A DNA stretch of 39,723 bases. Source: Gnetum montanum. Taxonomy: Eukaryota > Streptophyta > Gnetopsida > Gnetales > Gnetaceae. Each line of letters begins with the position of its first letter. Position 1 is the stretch's first letter. Under the pieces are notes generated by a model. It had not been told where the DNA came from, searched no databases, and saw only the letters and a program-made list of their open reading frames with translations. Below, one piece after another: positions 22,161-33,726 of the stretch. The DNA is taken from positions 465,270 through 504,992 of the forward strand of contig MNCI01004927.1 of assembly GCA_015680685.1 (NCBI GenBank), given 5' to 3'. The position numbers were made by a program, and so were the translations under genes.

Positions 22161-23465
22161 AGCATACCTCTGGGTGCTCAAGAGGGCAAGGATTGGTTGG
22201 TATGGACACGCGATGGAATGTAGGTGCTTGGGAAGAAGTTAGGCAGAAAAAATGNTGGAGTCTGTGGGCTCCGGGATTAAGAAATGGTGATTGCAAGTTA
22301 AGATGCCCATCCAAGTGAACCTGCCAAGGCATGAGAAGTCCATGGAAACCACAATGAACTCTCACAACATAAGATGGGCAGTGAGGTGAGTTATGAAGAG
22401 AAATGGGTGAAGAGAGAGACGAGAAAATGGAAATTCCAATTGTTGATCACATGAAACCCTGTGTGCAGTTGTGGTTAAGTGACCTGGTAGAACCGTTCCT
22501 GAGTTTAGACCCAAAAACATTTGCATACAGTGACATCGCAGCAACAGACGAAGCCTCGGCCATCCCCCAAGTAGGTAGGAATGCACCCACAGAGAACCAC
22601 CACTTCGACAAATGTGAGAGGAAGGAAGTGAAACAGGACAAAGTTAGAGGGGATGAAGGAAGTCCCATAACTAGTGCTTGTGGCCCATGAGAGGCAGTCT
22701 AAGGGATGTGCTTTGAATTCCCACATCGTGATGACATGAAATTATTTTTCATGCTGTCATGGGAACCACACCATGTAAAGATCCATGCTGGTATGCATGC
22801 ATTTGACCAAGGGGTGTGCTTTGAATCCTCATGTTTATCTGTTTTTTTTCGGTGAGGACCACACCATGCAAGGTTGAATTGCCCAGGAGCTTCCTTGGAG
22901 AGAAGAACTTGGAGTGGTAGGAAATCCATAAGGACACACCAGCAACCCAGGGGATAGGAGAGAGCAACGAATGTTGCATTTCCCTTGAAGTCACACTTGA
23001 TTCAAACCATTGGGTCATCCTCGAGTCTGGGAACTACACAAATCACACATTAATTACAATGTTTTTAAGTGAAGGGGTTGCAGGTTTCCAACAGAAGAAA
23101 AACCATGGAGTGGGTGAATGGATGGATGACGTGGACTCACTGCTGAGTTTATAAACTGAAAATAGATGTAAAGTCCAAGGACAACCATGCGAGGGCGGGA
23201 GCCAGATAACTAGGTGGACTATTATACATGACCCATCGCAATGAAGACCATCCACGCTAGACACCTGATGACAACAAGACAACGTATTAGTGATCACGTG
23301 AAAATGAAACACATATAAAGAAACGGAAAATAATTAAAGAAAGGAAAAAAATTAACAAGAATTAGCAAACGTATGAACGATGTTGAAAAAAAAAGTGTAA
23401 AACAAAAAACAAAAAAGTATAAAACAAAAAAAGTTACAAAACAATGAGGGGTGTAGTGGAATGGA
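22161..23465 (-). other. Non-coding spacer between pol and ORF3 in B
   Basis: Homologous to 15721-16861 (A/D) and 1-1320 (E). It has GTGCTTTGAATTCCCACATC near 22710 and again GTGTGCTTTGAATCC near 22804, so part of it is internally repeated, and an AAAACAAAAAA stretch near 23400. Frames of 60-95 codons occur on both strands but disagree with the homologs. One undetermined base (n) is at 22255. Confidence 0.6.
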
Positions 23466-26400
23466 TTAGCAGGGATGACGGTCTCCCCCACGACTGGGTG
23501 GAAAGGAGGAGATGCGAAAAATGGAGCGTGGTTGACCGGGTGATGATGAGGTGGTAGCGCTGGTTAAGTGGAGTTCACGGAAAGGTTTCAGTTGTTGCTA
23601 GTTGACCAACTGCGTTCTTGTGGGATCCTCAGGTTTTTGGATAAGCAAGGCCCTAGATGGGAAGGTTTCGGAGACAATGTAAGGTCCCTCCCACAGTGTT
23701 TGAAACTTGGTCGATTGAGATACATGTGAGGGGTTCTAATACAACACCTTGTCTCCATGTCTGAATGTGACCTTCCAGATCCTAAGATCATGTCATTTTT
23801 TGTTGTAGGCCTTGTGGATCTCATTTGAGGACAGGGCCACTAATCGATTCTCATCTAGCACACTTAAGTTGATAAGTTGTTCACATTGTGCTAGCGGTAG
23901 GTTAAGGCCTAAGTCACTGGCTATGGATAGTATCCGGAGTTCTGCCTAGATTGGAAGTTTTGGTAATTTACCGTACACTAACTCATAGGGAGAGTACCCT
24001 ACAGGAAGTTTCCAAGTGGAGCGATAAGCCCAAAGGGCATCGTTGAGTTTGGTGCTCTAATCCCTCTTATATTTGCTGATGGTTCGAGTAAGGATCCTGG
24101 TGTTCTTCCTATTGGTGACTTCGACCTGCCCGTTGGCTTAGGGGTGATAGGGTGTTGTAAATTTATGTGTGACCCCCAAGTGTTGCATCAATTTTTGAAA
24201 AGTGACACCTGTGAAATGAGTGCCATTATTTGAGATGAGTGCACATGACACTCCAAACCTATTGATGATTTGTTGTTGGAAAAATCATGCAGCGGTATTT
24301 GAAGAACAGTCAACGATGGCTGTAGCTTCTGCCCACTTTGTGCAGTAGTCCACGGCTACGATGATATACGCCTTTTCGTTTGACAAGGATGTGATGGGCC
24401 CCAGGAAGTTGATGCCCCAGATGTCGAAGGGCTCCAGTGGCTAGATCCACTGTTGAGGTCCCTCCAACTATGCTGTCATCCCATCGTCTCTCTAGCATCA
24501 TTTGTAGGAGTGGGCGAACCATTGTGCATCCCTGAAGATTGTGGGCCAGTAATACCCTGCAAGCAGGATCTTAATGGCAATGAGGCATCTAGCATAGTGG
24601 CCCCCACAAGGGCCCTCATGAGCATCTTGGAGGATGCGTAGTGTATCATCATCATGGACACACCATCGAACTAAGCCATCTGCACACACCTTATAAAGGT
24701 GGCCGGTGATTTCCATGAAGCGCTTGGCCTTATGGAGAAATTGTTGTTTTTTCCTATGGTCCCACTCCTTAGGTAACTCTTGAGTTGCGAGGTAGGTGAG
24801 GATGCGGCTGAACCAAGGGGTTTCCTTGGGCACTTATGGATCGACTGCACCTACGAAGAGGAGTTCATCTAGAAATTGGTTGGAGAGGGGCTCCTCCTCT
24901 TCTGCATCATCCCATCATAACCGAGACAAGTGGTCAGCCACCACATTCTCGGTCCCCTTCCGTCTATCATGGTGAGATCAAACTCTTGAAGAATCACCAG
25001 GCACTAGATGATGTAGGGGCTTACCGTTGGTTTGTTCATTAGGAACCAGATAGCACTATGGTCAGTATGCACAAACACCTCGTATCCGAGCACATAGTGT
25101 CGGAATTTATCGAAGGCAAACACCACCACCATCAACTCCTTTTCAGTGGTGGTGTAGTTAAGTTGAGCACCCACAATGCTATGGCTTGCACAGTGGATAT
25201 AGTATGGATGTTTTTGATCATCACACTGTGTAAGCATGGCTCCCAAGGCATAATTAGATGCATCCGTCATGATGTGGAAAGGCCTAGACCAATTAGGTGC
25301 CCATAGAACTGGAGTTTCTATGAGTTTCTATTTAAGCAATTGGAATGTAGATTCACATTCCTTGGTCCAGATGAACGAAGTATCTTTCTTTGTAAGTTCT
25401 ACCAATGACTTGGCGATCTTCAAGAAGTTTTCAATGAAGCACCGGTAGTAACCAGTGTGGCTAAGGAATGACCGAAATTCTTTTACGGTGCTTGGTTGTT
25501 GGGTGATTCCTTGGATGACCCTGATCTTTTCAGGATTCACACTAATCCCTGTCTATGAGATGCAATGCCTCAGCACAATGCCTTCTTGGACCATTAAATG
25601 GCTCTTCTACCAATTGAGCCGTAGATTAGTGTCTACACACCTTTTCAGAACCTACTCAAGACTTTCCAAGGCTTGCTTGAATGTGGCCCCATAGGTAGAG
25701 AAGTCATCCATGAAGACTTCTACCCCATTACCAATCTGTTGCTGGAAGATGCTGAGGAAGAGGTGTTGGAATGTGGCAGGCACATTACACAAACCAAAAG
25801 GCATCTTCTTGTATGCGAAAGTCCCCCATGGACTCGTGAAAGTTATTTTGGCCTGGTCCTCTGGTGCTATTTGGATTTGATTATAGCCACTATAACCATC
25901 TAAAATGCTGTAATAGCGGTGCCCTGCGATGATTTCCAATACCTGGTCCACAAATGGGAGTGGGAAGTGATCCTTGAAGGTAGCCATGTTAAGCAATCAG
26001 AAGTCAATACAGATCCTCCATTTGTCATCCTTCTCTGGTACAATAATGAGTGGGCTGACCCATTCGCTATCAGCAATAGAAGAGATGAACCCTGCCTTTA
26101 GCAATTGTTCGATTTCATCTTTGACAACTCGCTTCAGTTTGGGGTTCAATCATCTTTGTGGTTGTCGTTGTAGCTTCATGGAGGGATCAATATAGATCCG
26201 ATGCTAGCCGACCCTAGGATCAACTCGAGTTAACTTAGGATATGACCATGTAAACGCAACATCCCATTTATTCACCACCTTCAGTAACTTCTTTTTCTGT
26301 TTAGGAGCAAGGGTGGAATTGATAATTACTGGCTTTCCATTTTGCAAAAATGCATATTCCAAGTGAGCCGGTAAAAACTTGAGCTCCAGGGGTTCTTGTT

Positions 26401-27190
26401 TGAAGCTTTCAGGGATTTGCAGCTTCCCCCAATCATCATGGTCATCAATAGTGGAGACTTGTTGATGAACCTCTTCCATTTCATCTATGCTTTTTACATA
26501 GGCTTGTACAAGCCCCTCAGATGGTTCCATGCACAATGCACTACTAGCAGGATCAGTTGTCAGCCACTGGGTGCCCTCTTAATTGGTGGCTGCTGCGTAT
26601 AGGCACTATTGAACTGGTGATTCCTTAGTACATTGACTACATGCTTGAATGGATATCTACTTAGCGAACCATAATTGCTGCACACAATTGCACCTTGAGT
26701 CACTGTACGCAATGCATGGAACGTGCTTCTTCTCGATCTTTCCAAAAGGATTTTCCTTTAAAATTTCAAGGGAAAGATCTCAGAGTCCTAGTCGTGTATC
26801 CACCGTGCTCAGCCAGGCTCTTCCCATTATGATTGGGAAGTTCCCCTTGCAATTCTCCACATGGATGATCATGAAATCAGCAGGATAGAACCACCCACAA
26901 ACGGTGGTCACAATGTCCTCCACCAATCCCAAGGGAACGGTGATGGACTGGTCTGCTAGCTCAAGCTGAATGTTGCTCTTCTTTAGCGGGGGCAATTTCC
27001 AGTTCTTGTACATGTCATGAGAGATCAAATTGACTCCTGACCCCGAGTCCAAAAGAGCTTTGCATGGCTCATTCCCTGCCACCTGAAGATAGATGAGGGG
27101 GCTTCCCGGATCAGTCAATTTCTGGGGAAGATGCCTTGCCTTGATCCAGTCGGTCACGGCATGTGTGAGCATGACCGTTTGGACGTTGGA
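23466..27190 (-). pseudogene. pol: pol of element B: protease, reverse transcriptase, RNase H, integrase
   Basis: Protease (26780-27172) has ALLDSGSGVNLI and IIMGRAWLST. Reverse transcriptase (about 25650-26150) has LPFVDQVLE, LDGYSGYNQIQI, KMPFGLCNVPATFQ and the active-site box FMDDFSTYG. RNase H (about 25004-25290) has MTDASNYALGAML and KELMVVVFA. Integrase (about 23580-24860) keeps the HHCC region (GGHYAR, FAHSYK) and the catalytic-core E (NGQVEVTNR). Both catalytic Asp positions have become Asn (GINFLGP, ISNNGTHF), each a G-to-A change. Pol ends at TAA (23466-23468) after HPC. Stops interrupt all domains, and a 1-base deletion near 24961 shifts the frame between RNase H and integrase. The FMDD box and GRxWL motif point to the Athila branch of Ty3/gypsy. 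Confidence 0.92.
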
Positions 27191-29670
27191 GGGTGGCTAA
27201 TTTGAAGGCTGCTTGAGCGGTGGAACTATGGAGGCGTTTTGAGGTTCGGAGGCACTAGCCACAAGTGTATGTGAGGGTATGTTTAGATTATTGGGCTAGA
27301 AAAAATGATGTTTCTGTGGTTTGGGTTCCGGTCCACTCGGCTAAGGTGTCGGTTGTAGGTTGACAGCCCTCGTAGCATTTCATTATTGTGGCTGTGGCTG
27401 TATCTCTCCCTGCATAGGTGGAGCAGGTGATAGCTGAGTGGGATGTTGTGGAGAAGGAGTGACAGGAGAAGGTGATGGAGGATAAAAGAGATGTGGGCTT
27501 TCCCCCCTAGTTGATGAAGATTGAGGTTGAAAATACTCTGGGGGTGGTAATAACTTTGAAAGGCCACATGACTGGAAGAGTCCCGTGGAGAGACTGGTTG
27601 CTGAACGTAGTACCCATAGGGATTTGGTTGTTTGTAAGGGTACTACTACCTTGGGGGTGGCATCCCCCACGCTTGTGGGTGCTACCACTGCTAGAAGTAT
27701 TTGTAAGGTTGCGGTGGTGCTCCACTTGGATAATATCCTTGTTGCTGCTGGTGGAACCGCTTGGAATTGCCTTGTGGGTAAGGCAATCTTTGGGGTGTTT
27801 GCCGCTGCGCCAAGCGAGGATTCAACACATACACCTTGAACTCTTGAAGATGTGATACCACAGGACAACATCCCTTTGGATGTTCATATTGGCATATGCA
27901 ACATTCATCATCCTCCTCGGTGTCAAAGTTTGTAACCTGCTCTGCTATAGCAAACTTGCCCTTACCCTTATGTTGGGCACGTTGAGCTTCCTTCTTCTTG
28001 TGTTGATCGTGATCATTACCTTGTTCTCTAGACTCTTCTGCAATTTTTAACACACTTTGGAATTTTTCATCCAAAGAGTCGCACATCTTATCCACCTTTG
28101 CTGATATTTTAGATGCAAACTTTTGTAATGGCAAGGTCTTTCTGTTCACCTTTGCTTCCAGTGGTGATTCCTCCTCCTCGTCATAGAATCGGACCTCCCT
28201 CTTTCTGATGGAGGGATCCTGATTAAATTCTTCTACACTCTCCTTCTTTCTAAGTTCCCCTTCCTCCTTGGCCACTTATTCAATGAGGTGTTACAATTTA
28301 TGGGCCCGTAGTTCTGATAATTGTCCTTGGGCATACACACCCAGGGTCTTTCTCATTTCAAAGCAAAACCCATCAATGATGTGGCGAAGCTGTGCCCTCT
28401 GAGAATAGCCATGATCAGGGCACCGATGTAACAATGAATAGTATTTGCTCATGGCTGCATCCAAGGGTTCATGATTCCCTTGCTTCCAACCTTGGATTTG
28501 TCGTCTTAGGTTCGCCACTCTGGAGTACATTTGATACTTGTCATTAAAAATCTCAAGCATCATACTCCATCTTCTTATTGATTTCGATTCCAAGAACTGG
28601 TACCAGCTTTTTGCTTCCTTGATGAGTGTGCGAGGGAATAGCTTTAGCTTCTGCCAATCATTATCAATGTCCTACAGGGTGCAGGTGTCATGGAATGCCT
28701 GCAGGTGAGTTTGCGGATCATAGTTATATCCCCCTTCAAATCTGGGGATGTTGTTCTTATCGATGCGCTTGATCTGTCTATCCTTCACGTGCCTAGTAGG
28801 GATTTGAACTACCTTAACGATGTGGAGCATGCTCCAAATAGCCAACAATGGCTCATCTGAGTCATAGTCCTACTGAGGACCATGATGTCTGTGAAGATTT
28901 TGGCTACCCCTTCTTTCATGACGGTGAGGCTCATGTGACTAGTCATGTGCTTCCTCATGTCGTTTCTTTCGATCCTTACAACCACAGTCCTTTTGCTCAT
29001 TTTTACCACAACCACGATTAGAGCCTAAACTGGATGAAGGTATAGGAGAGCGAGAGGATGGAGAAGAGGAAGAGGAGTAGCCACCACTCTGATGTCGATC
29101 TCCCTCTCTACCCTGACGATGGCCTCGATCATCCTGCCCATCCTTGCCACGTGATCCTCCATCCCCTTGAGGATCTTGATCACTTGGAGTCTTGTTCTGA
29201 ATGATGGACTGAAGGATCTGCTACCCTAGAGGAGGTTCGGTCGAATGGGAATCATGAAAGATAGGTTCGTCATCGTCCTGTAGCCCTTGCAAGAATAAGT
29301 GGTTACTGAACTGTTTCCCCTTCGTGTGTTTGTATCGCTCTGCCTGTTGCTAGTCTCGTGCTTGTTGAGCCTTAGTGGGATGATAATCCCAGTAGTCATG
29401 GTCCTCCATGACGTACTCCACTCCACAATCCTGGATGCCTAGTCTGGCAAGATTCTGGAATAGCATTCTAGGAACTGCTCAGTTAGGTGGCAATATGATG
29501 TTACCCTTCATGTGTCGTCATTGCAAATGCTCATCCTGATGTAGGATGAACGTGAAGTTAGGGACATATTCATCGGGATGCTTGTATACCACTCGACACT
29601 CTTGTGGCATCAGTGGGTTGGATACATCTCGCCTGTGAGAAGAAGACAAATTGGATGTTATATGATCCAT
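27191..29670 (-). pseudogene. gag: gag of element B (broken)
   Basis: The likely start is the ATG at 29668-29670 (MDHITSNLSSSHRR), followed by a conserved N-terminal block (PQECRVVYKHPDEYVPNFTF) shared with A/D at 38900 but not with C or E. A serine- and charge-rich linker precedes the capsid core (28291-28900: DEPLLAIWSMLHI, LRRQIQGWK, HEPLDAAMSKYY). The zinc knuckle (27865-27905) reads CCICQYEHPKGCC, C-x2-C-x3-H-x4-C. It is followed by a proline/glutamine-rich tail. About nine in-frame stops (for example TAG at 29350-29352) but almost no frameshifts occur before the tail. Gag and protease are in different frames, with the change between about 27700 and 27500, in a region too decayed to tell a programmed shift from an indel. 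Confidence 0.88.
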
Positions 29671-29796
29671 TTAATCAATGTACCTTACTTTTTACTTTAA
29701 TTATCCTAGCTTGCGTAAATGTTACTATCCTGGGTTTGTTCCAACGACGTGAATGATAATTTTGCTAAGGTTAGATGACACATGTAAGACTAACAG
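29671..29796 (-). other. 5' untranslated leader of element B
   Basis: A short non-coding stretch between the primer site and gag. No further motif is recognised. Confidence 0.6.
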
Positions 29797-29815
29797 TCCT
29801 CGGAAACGGTGCCAA
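29797..29815 (-). other. Primer-binding site of element B
   Basis: Minus-strand TTGGCACCGTTTCCGAGGA directly after the LTR end. It is the least altered of the three primer sites here. I do not assign the tRNA. Confidence 0.8.
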
Positions 29816-30257
29816 TGTGAGCGGCTAGGTACCCCTATGCCCAACCATACGAATCACGAGCATTCACATGTGACTCGGTCAAATTCCGTAGACTGTAAGC
29901 ACTTAACATACACTAGACCCTAACCAGTAAAACCTAAGGTTAGAACGGTCGTCGTCTTCCCAATCTCACTTGTGATGTTCTAGTGGCGATGGTTAAGTTA
30001 GATTGAGGCAACTGATATTTATAGCTTTTTACTTATCTTTTGACGTCTAACTAAGGTACGGAAAGTAAGGAATGAACTATTATCTAATCTATAATTATCC
30101 TAATCTGTATCCTAACTATTCCTAGCATAAGTATCTGATCCCATCTTCCAGGCACGTTTTGACCATCCCCTAATCACTACTAGGTTACCAGACGTTAAGC
30201 GTCATTGGGTTACCAAGTGTTGGGTTTGTGTTCGAGATGGTCGTACTTATGGTTTCT
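29816..30257 (-). repeat. 5' LTR of element B, truncated (U5 and part of R only)
   Basis: It aligns base for base with 17880-18322 up to CTTATGGTTTCT, then stops. U3, the TATA box and the LTR start are missing, so this copy of B has no promoter of its own. The next bases (30258 onward) belong to the spacer of element C. Confidence 0.88.
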
Positions 30258-30340
30258 TCTTGTTAGATAAAATGATAAATTGAAAAATGAAAAATAAAAA
30301 AATAAAAAATTGTAAGACCAAAGAATAGGAAAAACATTTA
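30258..30340 (-). other. Remnant of the spacer of element C at a deletion junction
   Basis: A-rich (AATAAAAAAATAAAAAATTG), like the start of the spacers at 1260, 16790 and 23390. The junction carries TTCTTCTTGTTAGA (30254-30267), repeated at 30345-30358, as expected when a break is filled from a nearby template. Confidence 0.55.
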
Positions 30341-32727
30341 CTAATTCTTCTTGTTAGAATGGGGGGTATCCCCCATGACTAAACCTTTGATCATGGTAAG
30401 AATTAATAAATGGAAAGTTAGGATCCATGCATGTTGGAAATACTGGGGTCTAGTCATATCCAAATCACTAGGTGTCTTTTGGTGTAGTGGTAGGAACGTA
30501 CCCAAATTGGGATTCACACACTTGAATAAAGTAGGCATAGTGGGGAAAATTATAAGATGTGCTCATGTGATAAGAAACTAACCCACTATGGCACCCGTGA
30601 CCATAAGACAGTATGCAAGGATCAATATGTCTCCCTACGTTGTTATATTCATTGGGCCACATGGTTGTTGGAGTGTTAATTGGTGGCCTAGATAAGGTAC
30701 CATGAGGCATTGAGTTTGAAGAAGAAGGTGCATCATAGTGGTGGGCTTGTGCTGAGTTGGAGGATGCAATGGTTTCAGAGCTGTGTTGTCTCTTTCTACG
30801 ACCATGCTTAAAGAAAGGATGCTTCTGACGATGTGGAGGACTCCCACTGCTATTGATAGTATTAGCACAAGTAATTTTTGTTGGTTGATACTGTGGTGCC
30901 AAACCATCCAATACTACTAGTGGCAATGTAGAAGGAGATGAAGGATGAGAATATTGAAGCAAGGAGAAGTGTAAGAAACATGAGGTGGTGATCTCATGGG
31001 AGAGGACATGGGTTGATGATACTCAACAGAATGATAACGATGAGGTGAAGCAGAGGATGTTGATCTAGTTGGAGAAACAAGGTGTTGAACATAATAAGCA
31101 CTTGGTTTCGAGTGGTACAAAAGGTGTGGCCAGTTTGGCGGTGGCCTCCCCCATGACTAGGGGTTTTGCCACTACGGTTGAACGTAGTCCTTCTATATGA
31201 AATCTGGATGTAACATTTTTCCCCAATGCTCATGTAAGTGTGACAAGATTGGGCATTGACCTTTGGGGTGATCGTATAGGCAAACATCGCATTGATACTT
31301 ATGATTTGCAGTTAAGCCCCTATCCTTATTTTCTTCAACCCTTCTTTCTAATTGTCGAATGGTGTTGTATTTTGTTTCTAGGTTTGGCATCCTCTATTTG
31401 TTTTGGTTGTCAGAGTTATCTTGCATGGTTCTACCTCTAATAATTTTTGCATATTCTCCGCATTTTTCATGTACCCATTCTATCATCTTATTCATCTTTG
31501 CCTTGATTTCATCTAGTGACTTTAGTATTGGCAAAGATGGGGATGGTTCCACCTCCTCGAGATGAGTTGATTTCTCCTCTTCATGATTATGGACCTTTGT
31601 TACTTTAAGAGTTTGGTCCTATGGAGATTTTTCAACATTCTCACATTTGGCTATTTCTCCTTCTTTTTTTGCTACTCGTTTGATAAGCTCTTGGAATTGG
31701 TGGATTGTAGTTCATATAGTTGACTTGGGGCATACATCCCTAAGGTCTCTCTTGTTTCATTACAGAGCCCATCCATGATGTGACACATTAGCCTTTCCTT
31801 GGAGAACCCATGGCCTAGACATTTATTTAACAATGAATAATATCTTTCTAAGGCCATGTCCAAGGGTTCATGTTGCCCTTGTTTCCACTCTTGGATTTAT
31901 CTCCTCAAGGTTGACACTCTTACATAGGTTTGATATCTTTCATTGAAGAGTTCCACCATTGTTGGCTAATGGTGAATTGATTTTGATTTTAAATACATGT
32001 ACCATCCTTTTACTTGGCCAACGAGTATCATAGGAAAGAGCTTAAGTCTTTGCTATCCATTCTTAATGTTGTTCCATGCACAGGCAACATAGAAGGCTTG
32101 TAAACAATGTTGCAGATCTAAATCATAGCCCTTTGAGAATTTAGGAAAGTTGTTTAAATCAAGCCTGGGTACACGGCTTTCCTTGCGATTCCTACGGGAT
32201 ATTTGAATAACCTCTATTATATGCATTAGGCTCTTTATGGCCAGTAGGGGTTCATCATCACTAAGTAGGTTGTGAGTCCGTGAGCTGGGATGATGTGATC
32301 TATGTTCATGTTGGCATTCCTGATTTTGCCCGTGGGTTCGATTTTTATTTCTACATTGACCCCATAAGGAATAGTCATCCGTGTCATAACTTGACATTGA
32401 AAGAGCAGAGGAAGAGAGGGAATTGGAAGACACATCATGACTTTTTTAAGTCTCCCAATCATCCCCTAATGTGCTCTTGCTAACCATTGAGAAGGTCCTA
32501 GGCCTTACAGGCCCCCTTGTTCTAGGAGATGTTCCATCCTCACTAGAGGTATTTGACTTGGATGACAAGAGTCCTTTAGTATCGTTGAGATGTCCATGAA
32601 CATATGAAACTCCTACATAAGATTGAGTACTCCAAACTTCTTCTTCATCATAAATTTCATTGGTTCTCCAATGAATTGCCTCACTAGATGTTGCATGATC
32701 ACGGTCTTGTGAAAGAGACATTGTCAT
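30341..32727 (-). pseudogene. gag: gag of element C with extra C-terminal region, no pol
   Basis: Starts MTMSLS (32725-32727) or MSLS (32719-32721), followed by IHWRTNEIYDEEE, the same N-terminus as element E. The capsid core lies at about 31672-32433 (DDEPLLAIKSLMHII, LGHGFSKERLMCHIMDGL). The zinc knuckle (about 31230-31290) reads CDVCLYDHPKGQC, C-x2-C-x3-H-x4-C. A Q/P-rich tail follows, then a region (about 30400-30960) with SPPHRQKHPFFK that has a counterpart in E (SPQSQKCPFF) but not in B or A/D. The reading ends near 30341, just after a PPT-like block (30368-30383). Stops and frameshifts are numerous. The plus-strand frames at 31240-31565 are shadows. Confidence 0.82.
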
Positions 32728-32842
32728 GAATTATGTGTGACTTAATTGAATTTAATTTTTATTTTTTTTTCTGAAGGATATATCATTAATACCTTATTAC
32801 AGCAATCTTTTATGATATAACTAGTCTAGATAACTAGCATCG

Positions 32843-32861
32843 TCCCTGGTAATGATCCTAA
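32843..32861 (-). other. Primer-binding site of element C (decayed)
   Basis: Minus-strand TTAGGATCATTACCAGGGA, alignable with TTGGTACCATTGCCAAGGA of E. Located directly after the LTR end TCATCA. Confidence 0.65.
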
Positions 32862-33726
32862 TGATGAGCGGCAAGGTACCCCTATGCTCAACCATATGAA
32901 TACGAGCGTGTATGTGCGATCCGGTCGAACTCTACGGACGAACTAGTTGTGGCACCTAGATAATTATATGTTGATTGCAGTTCACTATCTTTCCACTTGG
33001 ACTAGTATTTGCTTTGTCACGTATGGTTTAGTCTAGAGTGAGGTGTATGATGTGGTTTCTATGACTATGCTACTCCTAAGGACAATGAGAAGTAACCTAA
33101 TTAAGCTAATAAGCAATAGGAAATAAAATCTAAGATAGCCTAAGTGTGATGACCATCTATCCCTAATCATTCATATGCATCTTGGACTTCGTGTACTACT
33201 TCTGGGATTACCAAGTGCACATCACTCGAGACACTACTTGATACGCTATTGGGTTCTCACGTAGTTGCACTTAAATGTTTGTGGTTAAGACGTACTCATT
33301 TCGGTTAACAATAGGAATAGTAAATGACAATAAAAGAAATATTAACTAAGAAAACAACAATAAATAATTAATAATTAAGATAAGTAAAAGCTAAGTGAAT
33401 GCTACAATGATGGAGTAATCATGATCTTTATTGTCGATCGTGTGTGTGTCCAACTACGTCACACTTTAACAAAGGTTTTGTACAATTACAAGAATCACAC
33501 TGTAGGAATGCACTTGGGAAAGAACTAAACTAAAACTAACAAAAGACTCAAGACTCCTAATGACTAACTGTTCTAATTCCTTCCTCTTCCCATGCACCTA
33601 AGTCCTATATTTATAGGTTAACACAAGAATCACGATATTGTGTATACGATATTGTATCCAGGCTGCGATATCGTGTACTTGATATCATGTACCTGATATC
33701 GAGGCTTGGCAAACCACGATTCATCA
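32862..33726 (-). repeat. 5' LTR of element C (GATATC-type, complete)
   Basis: From TGATGAGCGGCAAGG to ACCACGATTCATCA on the plus strand, 865 bp. The TATA box is at 33608-33615 (minus strand). U3 (33630-33705) holds six GATATT/GATATC words. The right end abuts AAGTC, the second copy of the C target duplication. It aligns with the solo LTR (10162-11057), including the terminal GGCAAACCACGATTCATCA. Confidence 0.9.

Larger units (their letters stand above)
17880..30257 (-). mobile_element. Element B: best-preserved autonomous Athila-like element
   Basis: From right to left on the minus strand: truncated 5' LTR (29816-30257), primer site (29797-29815), leader, gag (about 27200-29670), protease-RT-RNase H-integrase (23466-27190), spacer (22161-23465), ORF3 (19035-21890), polypurine tract (18783-18798) and 3' LTR (17880-18782). 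The left flank is TCCGC inside the 3' LTR of C; the right duplication is lost with the missing half of the 5' LTR. A hand comparison of the 440 bp shared by the two LTRs gives 30-35 differences, almost all transitions. B keeps many more CG dinucleotides than A/D or E, so it is the youngest large element. Confidence 0.9.
17806..33726 (-). mobile_element. Element C: pol-less gag element inserted in integrase of A/D
   Basis: From right to left on the minus strand: 5' LTR (32862-33726), primer site (32843-32861), gag (about 30341-32727), AT-rich spacer start (30258-30340), then element B, then the last 74 bp of the 3' LTR (17806-17879). The ends are framed by AAGTT/AAGTC. Most of the spacer, any downstream ORF and most of the 3' LTR have been lost at the B boundary (30257/30258). 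Gag is followed directly by the spacer with no pol, as in element E. Confidence 0.82.

Noticed and set aside
27500-27700. Programmed frameshift between gag and pol in element B
   Set aside because: Gag and protease are in different frames, but A/D shows a different frame relation and the region is full of indels and stops, so a random indel explains it equally well.
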